The notes under the pieces: model-generated | The model's input: the letters and a program-made list of their open reading frames with translations, nothing else | What the model was told of the DNA's origin: nothing | The model's database searches: none | Part shown: positions 18,772-26,481 of the stretch, piece after piece | Position numbering within the stretch: position 1 is the stretch's first letter | How the letters are laid out: each line of letters opens with the position of its first letter | Translations under genes and position numbers: made by a program | Assembly: GCA_023268635.1 (NCBI GenBank) | Contig: JALQUB010000002.1 | Coordinates: 1-64,000 of the forward strand | Length of the DNA stretch: 64,000 nt | DNA from: Pseudomonadales bacterium | GTDB taxonomy: Bacteria; Pseudomonadota; Gammaproteobacteria; Pseudomonadales; Pseudohongiellaceae | Direction: 5' to 3'

Positions 18772-19032
18772 ATGGTCACGATTCGACTATCTCGTGGTGG
18801 CGCTAAGAAACGTCCTTTCTATCACATCACGGTGACTGATAGCCGCACTTCGCGTGATGGCCGCTTCATCGAGCGCATCGGCTTCTTCAACCCACGCGCC
18901 ACAGGTGGTGAAGAGCGTCTGCGTCTTGATCAGGAGCGTATGGACTACTGGCGCTCACAGGGTGCTCAGATGAGCCCACGCGTTCAATCGCTTGCTAAGG
19001 ACGCGGCTAAAGCGCCTAGCACTGAGGCTTAG
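18772..19032 (+). CDS. rpsP: 30S ribosomal protein S16
   Basis: 86 residues, starting [19 protein letters not shown], the conserved S16 N-terminus, followed by [20 protein letters not shown]16 helps 16S rRNA folding in 30S assembly. It is the first gene of the widely conserved rpsP-rimM-trmD-rplS operon, followed after eight bases by rimM. Confidence 0.98.
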   Translation: MVTIRLSRGGAKKRPFYHITVTDSRTSRDGRFIERIGFFNPRATGGEERLRLDQERMDYWRSQGAQMSPRVQSLAKDAAKAPSTEA

Positions 19033-19040
19033 TCCCAAGC

Positions 19041-19601
19041 TTGAGCGGTTCGCAGGAGAGCAATGCCTGGATTGTTTTAGGCAAGGTCGGCCGGGTTCAT
19101 GGCATTAAAGGCTGGGTGAGAGTGATCTCATTCACCGAAGATCCAGATGGAATCCTCGATCATCCAGCGCTGCGCGCCGACTTCACGGCGAGCTTGACGC
19201 CACGAGCGGCTGTACGGCAGCTCGAAGTAGATGATTATAAACAACAGCCCAAGGGCTTGATTGTGCACTTCAAAGGGATAGATACCCCAGAAGAAGCGAG
19301 ATTGCTAAATGGCGCGACCCTGTCGGTTGAGACCGAATCGCTGCCAGAGCTCGAAGACGATGAGTTTTATTGGTATCAGCTCGAAGGGCTGACGGTATTC
19401 AATCAAAACCAAGAGTGCTTCGGTAAAGTAAAAGGTCTTTTAGAGACAGGGGCCAACGATGTGTTGGTTGTCTCTGCGACAGCAGACAGCATCGACGACA
19501 GAGAGCGGTTAATTCCCTATCTGCGCGATTCAGTCGTTAAAGAAATAGACCTCAAAGCGGGGACGCTAACCGTCGATTGGGACGCCGACTTCCTCGCTTA
19601 G
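19041..19601 (+). CDS. rimM: 16S rRNA processing protein RimM
   Basis: 30S maturation factor that binds S19 and helps 16S 3' domain folding. 186 residues. The N-terminal RimM domain shows GKVGRVHGIKGWVRV, and the C-terminal PRC-barrel shows FYWYQLEGLTVF and LIPYLRDSVVKEIDL. The only sensible start is TTG at 19041, eight bases after the rpsP stop. The weak start and short gap suggest translation depends on coupling to rpsP. Confidence 0.95.
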   Translation: MSGSQESNAWIVLGKVGRVHGIKGWVRVISFTEDPDGILDHPALRADFTASLTPRAAVRQLEVDDYKQQPKGLIVHFKGIDTPEEARLLNGATLSVETESLPELEDDEFYWYQLEGLTVFNQNQECFGKVKGLLETGANDVLVVSATADSIDDRERLIPYLRDSVVKEIDLKAGTLTVDWDADFLA

Positions 19602-19616
19602 CGTTGAGATCAAGAA

Positions 19617-20357
19617 ATGAAAATTGGCTTGATCACATTGCTCCCGGAGATGTTCAGCGCGCTGAGCGACTTTGGTATCTGCGGGAGGGCGATACGAGAA
19701 AAACTCGTTGAGCTCCAACTGATTAATCCGCGTGATTACACCGCGGACAAGCATCGTACGGTAGATGACAAGCCATTCGGTGGCGGTCCCGGGATGCTGA
19801 TGAAGACTGAGCCATTAGTCGCCGCGATACGCGATGCGAAGCAAAAGCTCGGGAGCAACAGCAAGGTTGTTTATCTCTCGCCTCAAGGCAAGATGATCAA
19901 CCAAGCAATGATTGTTGAGGCTGCAGCCGAGGATTCACTGATTCTGGTTTGCGGTCGCTATCAAGGCATCGATCAACGAGTCCTTGAGAGCGAGATCGAT
20001 GAGGAATGGTCCTTAGGTGACTTCGTCCTCAGTGGTGGTGAGTTTGCCGCCATGGCAGTTGTAGACGCGATGATTAGGCGTCAACCTGGTGCGTTGGGTG
20101 ACGAAGAATCGGCGCTGCAGGATAGCTTCGAAGAGGGGCTTCTGCATTGCCCAGAGTATACGCGCCCTCAGGTGTTTGAAGGGCGAGAAGTGCCGAAGGT
20201 GTTGCTCAGCGGCGACCATGAGGCAATAAGGCGCTGGCGCATTAAGCAGGCGCTCGCTACGACTAGGTCGAAGCGGCCGGACTTGCTCGCAAACCGCGAG
20301 TTGACGGCGGAACAGAATGAATTATTGGCTGAAGTAGAGCGAGAACTCACGGAATAA
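19617..20357 (+). CDS. trmD: tRNA (guanine-N1)-methyltransferase
   Basis: Methylates G37 of tRNAs that read CNN codons, preventing +1 frameshifts. 246 residues with the SPOUT trefoil-knot motifs: LVCGRYQGIDQR (SAM-binding) and SLGDFVLSGGE. The N-terminus MKIGLITLLPEMF is typical. It lies 15 bases after rimM in the ribosomal operon. Confidence 0.98.
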   Translation: MKIGLITLLPEMFSALSDFGICGRAIREKLVELQLINPRDYTADKHRTVDDKPFGGGPGMLMKTEPLVAAIRDAKQKLGSNSKVVYLSPQGKMINQAMIVEAAAEDSLILVCGRYQGIDQRVLESEIDEEWSLGDFVLSGGEFAAMAVVDAMIRRQPGALGDEESALQDSFEEGLLHCPEYTRPQVFEGREVPKVLLSGDHEAIRRWRIKQALATTRSKRPDLLANRELTAEQNELLAEVERELTE

Positions 20358-20459
20358 CGTGGCTGCTCAACGGTCAGCGAAACGGAAATCTATTAACAAA
20401 GTGCAAGAACAATCCTCAGGCGTGAGCCGCGGGGCCCAGAGAGTTTAGGAGCAGGAACG

Positions 20460-20822
20460 ATGAGCAAGAGTAAAATCATCCAACAGATCGAAGAGTCACA
20501 AATGGCACGCGAATTACCAGACTTCGGTCCTGGTGACACTGTCGTCGTTCAAGTGAAGATCAAGGAAGGCGACCGCGAGCGTCTACAGGCGTTTGAAGGT
20601 GTTGTTATTGGTCGTCGCAACCGTGGTCTTAACTCTGCGTTCACGGTGCGTAAAATTTCACACGGTGTTGGTGTTGAGCGTACGTTCCAAGCGTACAGCA
20701 AGCAGGTTGATAGCGTCACAGTTAAGCGTCGTGGTGATGTTCGTCAGGCGAAACTATACTACTTGCGCGACCTCACTGGCCGCAAAGCACGTATTGCTGA
20801 GAAGCTCGAAAAGAAAGCCTAA
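20460..20822 (+). CDS. rplS: 50S ribosomal protein L19
   Basis: L19 sits at the 30S-50S interface. 120 residues; the core [22 protein letters not shown] and RSKIYYLRDL-like end ([16 protein letters not shown]) are diagnostic. It is preceded by a good AGGAGCAGG site and a 102-base gap after trmD, and followed by an intrinsic terminator, so it closes the operon. Confidence 0.98.
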   Translation: MSKSKIIQQIEESQMARELPDFGPGDTVVVQVKIKEGDRERLQAFEGVVIGRRNRGLNSAFTVRKISHGVGVERTFQAYSKQVDSVTVKRRGDVRQAKLYYLRDLTGRKARIAEKLEKKA

Positions 20823-20887
20823 GGCTACTTTGACAAGAGTGACTCTCTTCGAAGAAAGAGCGGAGAGGGCTAAGCAGTATAGGAATG

Positions 20888-20909
20888 AGCCGGCGAATGC
20901 CGGCTTTTT
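20888..20909 (+). terminator. intrinsic terminator of the rpsP-rplS operon
   Basis: A perfect 7-bp stem AGCCGGC/GCCGGCT around the loop GAAT, followed by a run of five T. It lies 66 bases after the rplS stop. Confidence 0.9.
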
Positions 20910-21013
20910 CGTGTGCGGCACGCATAATCTGCATGATTGAGGCAGAGTCCTGCAGATGATATAAATTGCCTACAGCGCGGAGCAGTAGAGCCAAGAAGTA
21001 TCTAGGAGTTTAG

Positions 21014-21793
21014 ATGATAACAAAGTCACTAGCCAAGATTGGTGCGACGGGAAATGTGGTTTTCCATAAGCTGTGCTTGGTCATCGCAGCCGTGCTTTTA
21101 ATAAGCGCCGCTTTCACAGCGAATGCGCAGCAGTCGCTCCGGGACAAACTCGCGGTGGCGATCGAAGTGGCTTCCGCCAATGAACTCAAAATCGTCCAGA
21201 TTAAAAAGACTAACCTGCCGACTATTTTTGAAGTTCAATTAAATACTGGAGAGATTCTCTACAGCGATATCAGCGGCGACTATCTGTTTGCGGGTGATAT
21301 GTATCAGACCAGTCCTTCCGGCCTCATTAATCTTTCTGCGAGCACTCGTCACGGTTCTACCTTGGAAGCACTGAGCGCTGTTCCCGAAAGCGAAATGATT
21401 ATTTTCGAACCTAAGGAAGTTAAAGCGACCTTGACGGTTTTTACCGATGTGGATTGCACCTACTGTCGCAAACTCCATAGTGAAATTGATCAGATCCTAG
21501 AATATGGCATCCGGGTGCGCTATCTCGCATACCCTCGCGGAGGCCAACAGTCGCCGGCACTCAACAAAATGATTTCAGTGTGGTGTTCGGATGATCGAGT
21601 GAAGGCCCTGAGTCAGGCAAAGAATGATCAGAATCTTCCTACTAGGACTTGTGATAACCCAGTATTGAAGCATTACCAGCTCGGTAATCAGTTTGGCGTT
21701 AATGGAACGCCGGCACTGGTGTTCCCTGACGGTCGCTTGGTGCCAGGCTACATCGAGGCTGAGCGACTGGCTGGCATGCTTGGAGTTTTGTAA
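21014..21793 (+). CDS. dsbC: periplasmic disulfide isomerase DsbC family
   Basis: Periplasmic thiol-disulfide isomerase that reshuffles wrong disulfides. 259 residues. The hydrophobic N-terminal signal sequence ends near TANAQQ (about residue 40). An N-terminal dimerisation domain follows, then a thioredoxin fold with VFTDVDCTYCRKLH. The active-site dipeptide is Thr-Tyr in CTYC, where DsbC usually has CGYC. A second Cys pair (C in VWCSDD and RTCDNP) matches the structural disulfide of DsbC, and the cis-Pro is in NGTPALVF. It precedes hom-thrC-recJ, the usual neighbourhood. Reduced by DsbD, a version of which is encoded 5 kb downstream. Confidence 0.93.
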   Translation: MITKSLAKIGATGNVVFHKLCLVIAAVLLISAAFTANAQQSLRDKLAVAIEVASANELKIVQIKKTNLPTIFEVQLNTGEILYSDISGDYLFAGDMYQTSPSGLINLSASTRHGSTLEALSAVPESEMIIFEPKEVKATLTVFTDVDCTYCRKLHSEIDQILEYGIRVRYLAYPRGGQQSPALNKMISVWCSDDRVKALSQAKNDQNLPTRTCDNPVLKHYQLGNQFGVNGTPALVFPDGRLVPGYIEAERLAGMLGVL

Positions 21794-21828
21794 TTCGCAT
21801 CAAATCGATACTTATTCCCTTCTAGGCG

Positions 21829-21834
21829 TATAAT
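21829..21834 (+). promoter_or_regulatory. -10 element of the hom-thrC promoter
   Basis: A perfect TATAAT lies 44 bases before the hom start, in the dsbC-hom gap. The -35 region is poor, so an activator may be needed. No threonine leader peptide or attenuator was found. Confidence 0.45.
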
Positions 21835-21878
21835 TTACTTCCTGTGCGCAACGCGCGTATTTTGCTGTGAGGCATCCG

Positions 21879-23192
21879 TTGAATCTCGAAAAATCAAAGA
21901 CACTCAAGGTTGGTATCTGCGGTTACGGTACTGTTGGTAGTGGCACTCTGGCTTTGTTGCAGGGTAATGCGAAAGAAATCACTCGCAGGACGGGCGTCAA
22001 AATAGAAGTGTGCCGCGTCGCCTCTCGCAGTCTGCAAATTGATATTGCTGGCGTGACGCATTGTGGCACTGACCCGTTCGAGGTCGCGGACGATCCGGAT
22101 ATCGATGTATTGGTAGAAACCATGGGAGGCTTCAAGCCGGCCTATGAAGTCGTTGAGCAGGCGCTTAAAAATGGGAAGCACGTGGTCACCGCTAACAAGG
22201 CCCTGATAGCTGAGCGTGGTATGCCGCTGGTGGAGTTGGCTGAGCAGAATGGTGTTACTCTCGCGTACGAGAGCGCGGTCGCCGGTGGTATTCCGGTTAT
22301 TAAAGCGCTGCGAGAAGGTTTGGCGGCAAACCGTATCGATTGGTTGGCTGGCATTATCAACGGCACCGGCAATTTCATTCTCACAGAGATGATGCAGAAG
22401 CAGCGAGAGTTTGCCGACGTGCTTGCAGAAGCGCAGTCGCTCGGTTATGCGGAGGCCGATCCTACCTTTGATGTTGAAGGTATCGATGCCGCGCATAAGC
22501 TCACGATTATGGCGTCTATCGCCTTCGGTATGCCGCTCTCATTTGAAAACACTTACACCGAAGGAATTGCTGCGCTAACGCCTGACGACATCGCGTATGC
22601 AAAAGAGCTCGGTTATCACATCAAGCATTTGGGTATCGCGCGCATCGAAAATGGTTGGGTACAAACTCGTGTGCACCCCACACTTATTTCGACCAAGCAA
22701 TTAATCGCGAATGTTCACGGCGTCGGTAATGCAGTGCTCGTGCACGGTCATGCAGTGGGTAGCACGCTGTATAACGGCCCTGGCGCGGGTGCTGAAGCGA
22801 CAGCTTCGTCGGTAGTGGCGGATCTCATAGATATCGCGCGCGCGAAGGCACAGGGACTCAGCAAGCCGCTGGTGCCGACGCTCGGGTTTACTAAACTGCG
22901 GACTGACTTGCGTGCGTTGACGATCGATGAAATCGAAACAGAATATTATCTGCGCATCACTGCTCAGGATGTCGTTGGCGTGATGGCGAACATCGCCAAA
23001 GACCTCGAGCGTCATGGTATTGGCATCGACGCGATTATTCAAAAAGAGAGCGATGGACAACATGTTCCAATCGTCATTCTCACCGATAAGGCAAGAGAGA
23101 GTGAGCTTAACAATGCAATCGCTGCGATCGAATCGTTGGAGAGTGTCTCTGAGCCAGTCATGAGAATTAGAGTCGAAACTTTCGGCCTCTAG
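21879..23192 (+). CDS. hom: homoserine dehydrogenase
   Basis: Reduces aspartate semialdehyde to homoserine with NAD(P)H, the branch point to threonine and methionine. 438 residues, monofunctional (no aspartokinase fused; lysC is separate at 34 kb). The N-terminal Rossmann motif is GICGYGTVGSG, the catalytic domain has GIINGTGNFILTEM and EADPTFDVEGIDAAHK, and a C-terminal ACT domain (about residue 355 on) is for threonine feedback. I prefer the TTG at 21879 because GTGAGG precedes it at six bases; a GTG at 21867 is the alternative start. An operon with thrC follows. Confidence 0.95.
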   Translation: MNLEKSKTLKVGICGYGTVGSGTLALLQGNAKEITRRTGVKIEVCRVASRSLQIDIAGVTHCGTDPFEVADDPDIDVLVETMGGFKPAYEVVEQALKNGKHVVTANKALIAERGMPLVELAEQNGVTLAYESAVAGGIPVIKALREGLAANRIDWLAGIINGTGNFILTEMMQKQREFADVLAEAQSLGYAEADPTFDVEGIDAAHKLTIMASIAFGMPLSFENTYTEGIAALTPDDIAYAKELGYHIKHLGIARIENGWVQTRVHPTLISTKQLIANVHGVGNAVLVHGHAVGSTLYNGPGAGAEATASSVVADLIDIARAKAQGLSKPLVPTLGFTKLRTDLRALTIDEIETEYYLRITAQDVVGVMANIAKDLERHGIGIDAIIQKESDGQHVPIVILTDKARESELNNAIAAIESLESVSEPVMRIRVETFGL

Positions 23193-23244
23193 CGCTTAGC
23201 AGAAAATACGCCTGAGGCGTAAGTACCTTACAAAGGAAGGCAAC

Positions 23245-24639
23245 GTGAAATACCAAAGCACGCGTGGCGGATGTCCCGAGCAAAATTTCGAACAAGTTCT
23301 CTTGACAGGGCTCGCTCCCGATGGCGGTCTCTATGTGCCGACCGAACTGCCGCAATTTTCAAAATCGGAAATTGCTTCGTGGTGTGACTTAAGTTATTCC
23401 GAGCTTGCTCTAAAAATTGTGACACCATTTATTGGTGATGAGATCCCCGCGGAAGACCTACGCAAAATTATCGAAGACAGTTACGCGCAATTCGATCATG
23501 TCGATGTGGCACCGTTGGAGAAATTGGGTGACGAGGAGTATGTGCTCGAGCTGTTCCATGGTCCTACACTCGCATTCAAGGATTTCGCATTACAGGTCTT
23601 GGGTCGGTTGTTGGAGTATGTGCTTAGAAAGCGCGACCAGCGTGTGGTGATTTTAGGTGCGACTTCGGGCGATACGGGCTCTGCCGCTCTTGAAGGGTGT
23701 CGTCATTCTGATCATGTCGATATTTTTATTCTGCATCCGCACAACCGAGTATCCGATGTGCAGCGCAAGCAGATGACAACCGTGCCCGGTGATAATGTTT
23801 TCAATCTCGCCGTTGAAGGGAACTTTGATGATTGCCAGCGTATCGTCAAATCGGCATTTGCCGATCAGAGTTTTCTTCCTGAGGATCGCCAACTCGTTGC
23901 GGTGAACTCGATTAACTGGGCGCGCATCCTGATGCAGATTGTGTATTACTTCTCTGCATCGCTACGTTTAGGTGGGCCGGAAAGGGCAGTGTCCTTCTCG
24001 GTGCCGACCGGCAACTTCGGCGACATTTATGCCGGCTATCTAGCGAAGAAAATGGGGCTGCCGATTGACCAGCTCGTTGTTGCGACCAACAAAAATGATA
24101 TCTTGCATCGATTCATTTCGAACAATGATTATTCAGTTTCAGAACTCGCCAAGACCTACTCGCCGAGCATGGATATTTTGGTGTCCAGTAACTTCGAACG
24201 CTACCTATTCGATGTATTCGATCGCGATGGCGCTGCCGTTGCCGATTTGATGGCGCGCTTCGGCAAGGATGTTTGTAGCATCCCCGATGACAAATGGGCG
24301 CGAGTCTCGGCCATGTTTGATAGCGCGTCTGTCGATGACGAGAAGACCTGCGAAGTAATTGCATCGGTATACGCAGAGTCGGGTATGGTGTTGGATCCGC
24401 ATTCTGCTATCGGTGTTGAAGCGGCGAGGCAAACGCGTCGCGATCAGGGGGCGCCAATGGTCACCCTGGCGACAGCGCATCCTGCTAAGTTCAGCGAGGC
24501 TATTACTGCAGCAGGATTGGCATCACCCAAGTTGCCGCCGCATTTAGCCGACTTGTTTGAGCGCGAAGAACGCTTCAGTGTTGTCGCTAACGATCTGGCG
24601 GCCGTGACTGATTTCGTCGCCACTCACGCGCGTCGCTGA
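23245..24639 (+). CDS. thrC: threonine synthase
   Basis: PLP enzyme converting O-phosphohomoserine to threonine. 464 residues. The N-terminus MKYQSTRGG and the PLP-lysine motif FHGPTLAFKDFALQ (about residue 110) identify the gammaproteobacterial class. GATSGDTGSAALEG binds the cofactor phosphate. The start is GTG at 23245 behind a strong AAAGGAAGG. It lies 52 bases after hom, and recJ begins four bases after its stop. Confidence 0.97.
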   Translation: MKYQSTRGGCPEQNFEQVLLTGLAPDGGLYVPTELPQFSKSEIASWCDLSYSELALKIVTPFIGDEIPAEDLRKIIEDSYAQFDHVDVAPLEKLGDEEYVLELFHGPTLAFKDFALQVLGRLLEYVLRKRDQRVVILGATSGDTGSAALEGCRHSDHVDIFILHPHNRVSDVQRKQMTTVPGDNVFNLAVEGNFDDCQRIVKSAFADQSFLPEDRQLVAVNSINWARILMQIVYYFSASLRLGGPERAVSFSVPTGNFGDIYAGYLAKKMGLPIDQLVVATNKNDILHRFISNNDYSVSELAKTYSPSMDILVSSNFERYLFDVFDRDGAAVADLMARFGKDVCSIPDDKWARVSAMFDSASVDDEKTCEVIASVYAESGMVLDPHSAIGVEAARQTRRDQGAPMVTLATAHPAKFSEAITAAGLASPKLPPHLADLFEREERFSVVANDLAAVTDFVATHARR

Positions 24640-24643
24640 GGTC

Positions 24644-26386
24644 ATGGCGGCGCAGCTCCTAATTCGCACCGCGAACGCTGTCGAGCTACCTGATTCGTTA
24701 CCGCCTCTCGTGCGCCGGATTTATTCCCAGCGAGAGATTTCGCAGCCAAGTGATCTAGAACTCTCGCTAGCGAAGCTGCTTGATCCGCAGTCTCTGAAAG
24801 GTATTTCTGAGGCTGTAGACCTTTTAGAGCAAGCGCTGATCCGCGACGAGCGCTTACTGATTGTCGCCGACTTTGACGCCGATGGAGCGACGAGTTGTGC
24901 GCTCGCTTTGACAGCCCTGAAAGCCTTCGGCGCCGAACAGGTCGATTACATCGTTCCCAATCGCTTCGACTACGGCTATGGCCTCACCCCTGAAATTGTC
25001 GAATTGGCTAAGTTAAAATCTCCCGATCTAATCATCACAGTCGACAACGGTATCTCCAGCATCGAAGGCGTCGACTGTGCTCAAGCCGCGGGCATCAAAA
25101 CCCTTGTCACCGATCATCACTTGCCTGGTAGTGAGCTACCGACGGCGGCAGCCATCGTAAATCCCAATCAGCCAGGATGCTCTTTCGCGAGTAAGAGCAT
25201 TGCCGGCGTGGGCGTTATTTTCTATGTGATGCTGGCGCTGCGAGCGCGGCTGCGCAGTACGGGATGGTTCGCGGAACGAGGTATTACGGAACCAAATCTA
25301 GCCAGCTTGCTGGACTTGGTGGCGTTGGGCACGGTCGCAGATGTTGTCGCCCTCGATCACAATAATCGAATCTTAGTGAGTGAAGGGATTAAAAGGATCA
25401 GGGCAGGGCAGGCTCGCCCCGGCATTCTTAGTCTGCTGACTCTCGCGAAGCGCAACTATGCGACGCTCGCTGCGAGTGACTTAGGGTTTGCGGTGGGCCC
25501 GCGTCTAAATGCAGCGGGTCGACTCGAGGATATGTCGACAGGAATCGAGTGTCTCCTCGCGCAGGATGAGTCAGAGGCGCATACCCTAGCGTTGCAACTC
25601 GATGGCATGAACAAGGACCGTCGCGACATTGAGTCGGGTATGCGCGAGCAAGCCTTCGCACTCGTTGATGAGATTTCCCTAGACGGAGATGCACTGCCGG
25701 CTGCGTTGAGCTTGTTCGACGAAGGTTGGCATCAGGGGGTCGTAGGAATTGTCGCCTCACGAATCAAAGAGCGCTGCCATCGACCAGTGGTCGCGTTCGC
25801 ACTCGCGGACGCGCATGGCGCAAGCGATGAGTTGAAGGGTTCGGCACGTTCGATCCAAGGCTTCCATATTCGCGATGCTTTAGACGCGGTTGCGACTCGC
25901 CACCCAGGGCTAATCAGCAAGTTCGGCGGACACGCGATGGCCGCGGGTCTGAGTCTTAGCCGTGAAAACTTAGAAGAGTTTCGAGCAGCATTCGCAGAAG
26001 AGGCTGCGCGGGTTTTGAGTCCTGAATTGTTGCAAGCGACGATCGTCAGCGATGGCGAGCTCACGGCGAAGGAGCTCACCCTCACTAATGCGGTTCTGCT
26101 CGCTGAGGCGGGACCCTGGGGACAAGCATTCCCAGAACCGTGCTTCCATGGGCGTTTCCGCATACAACAGCTGCGCCGCCTAGGTGAGAATCATTTGAAG
26201 ATGGTGTTGAGCCCGCCGGATGATGACGCTGTGATCGTCGACGCTATCGCCTTCAATGTGAGTGAAGAAGACTGGCCGCCTGCTACGGCAACAGAAATCA
26301 CTCTGGCGTATCGCTTGAGTGTGAATGAGTTCCGGGGCAATCGAAGTTTGCAGCTTATGGTCGAGCACCTTCTCGGCAGTAGTTGA
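24644..26386 (+). CDS. recJ: single-stranded-DNA exonuclease RecJ
   Basis: 5'-3' ssDNA exonuclease of recombination and mismatch repair. 580 residues. The DHH phosphoesterase core has DFDADGATS (about residue 77) and the diagnostic TDHHLPG (about residue 155). The DHHA1 domain shows KFGGHAMAAGLSL, and a C-terminal OB-fold segment completes the enzyme. The start, four bases after thrC, has little room for its own site, so translation is coupled to thrC. Confidence 0.97.
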   Translation: MAAQLLIRTANAVELPDSLPPLVRRIYSQREISQPSDLELSLAKLLDPQSLKGISEAVDLLEQALIRDERLLIVADFDADGATSCALALTALKAFGAEQVDYIVPNRFDYGYGLTPEIVELAKLKSPDLIITVDNGISSIEGVDCAQAAGIKTLVTDHHLPGSELPTAAAIVNPNQPGCSFASKSIAGVGVIFYVMLALRARLRSTGWFAERGITEPNLASLLDLVALGTVADVVALDHNNRILVSEGIKRIRAGQARPGILSLLTLAKRNYATLAASDLGFAVGPRLNAAGRLEDMSTGIECLLAQDESEAHTLALQLDGMNKDRRDIESGMREQAFALVDEISLDGDALPAALSLFDEGWHQGVVGIVASRIKERCHRPVVAFALADAHGASDELKGSARSIQGFHIRDALDAVATRHPGLISKFGGHAMAAGLSLSRENLEEFRAAFAEEAARVLSPELLQATIVSDGELTAKELTLTNAVLLAEAGPWGQAFPEPCFHGRFRIQQLRRLGENHLKMVLSPPDDDAVIVDAIAFNVSEEDWPPATATEITLAYRLSVNEFRGNRSLQLMVEHLLGSS

Positions 26387-26481
26387 GTGAGTAACTATCA
26401 TGACAGCGCCGGTCGTATTTGTTACCTTCGTTCGAATCGACACGACGCTCCTAAATTCAGCAGTTCATATGGGTAAGTAAA

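Noticed and set aside
21794..21878. Threonine leader peptide or attenuator before hom
   Set aside because: No Thr/Ile codon run or hairpin with T-run was found.
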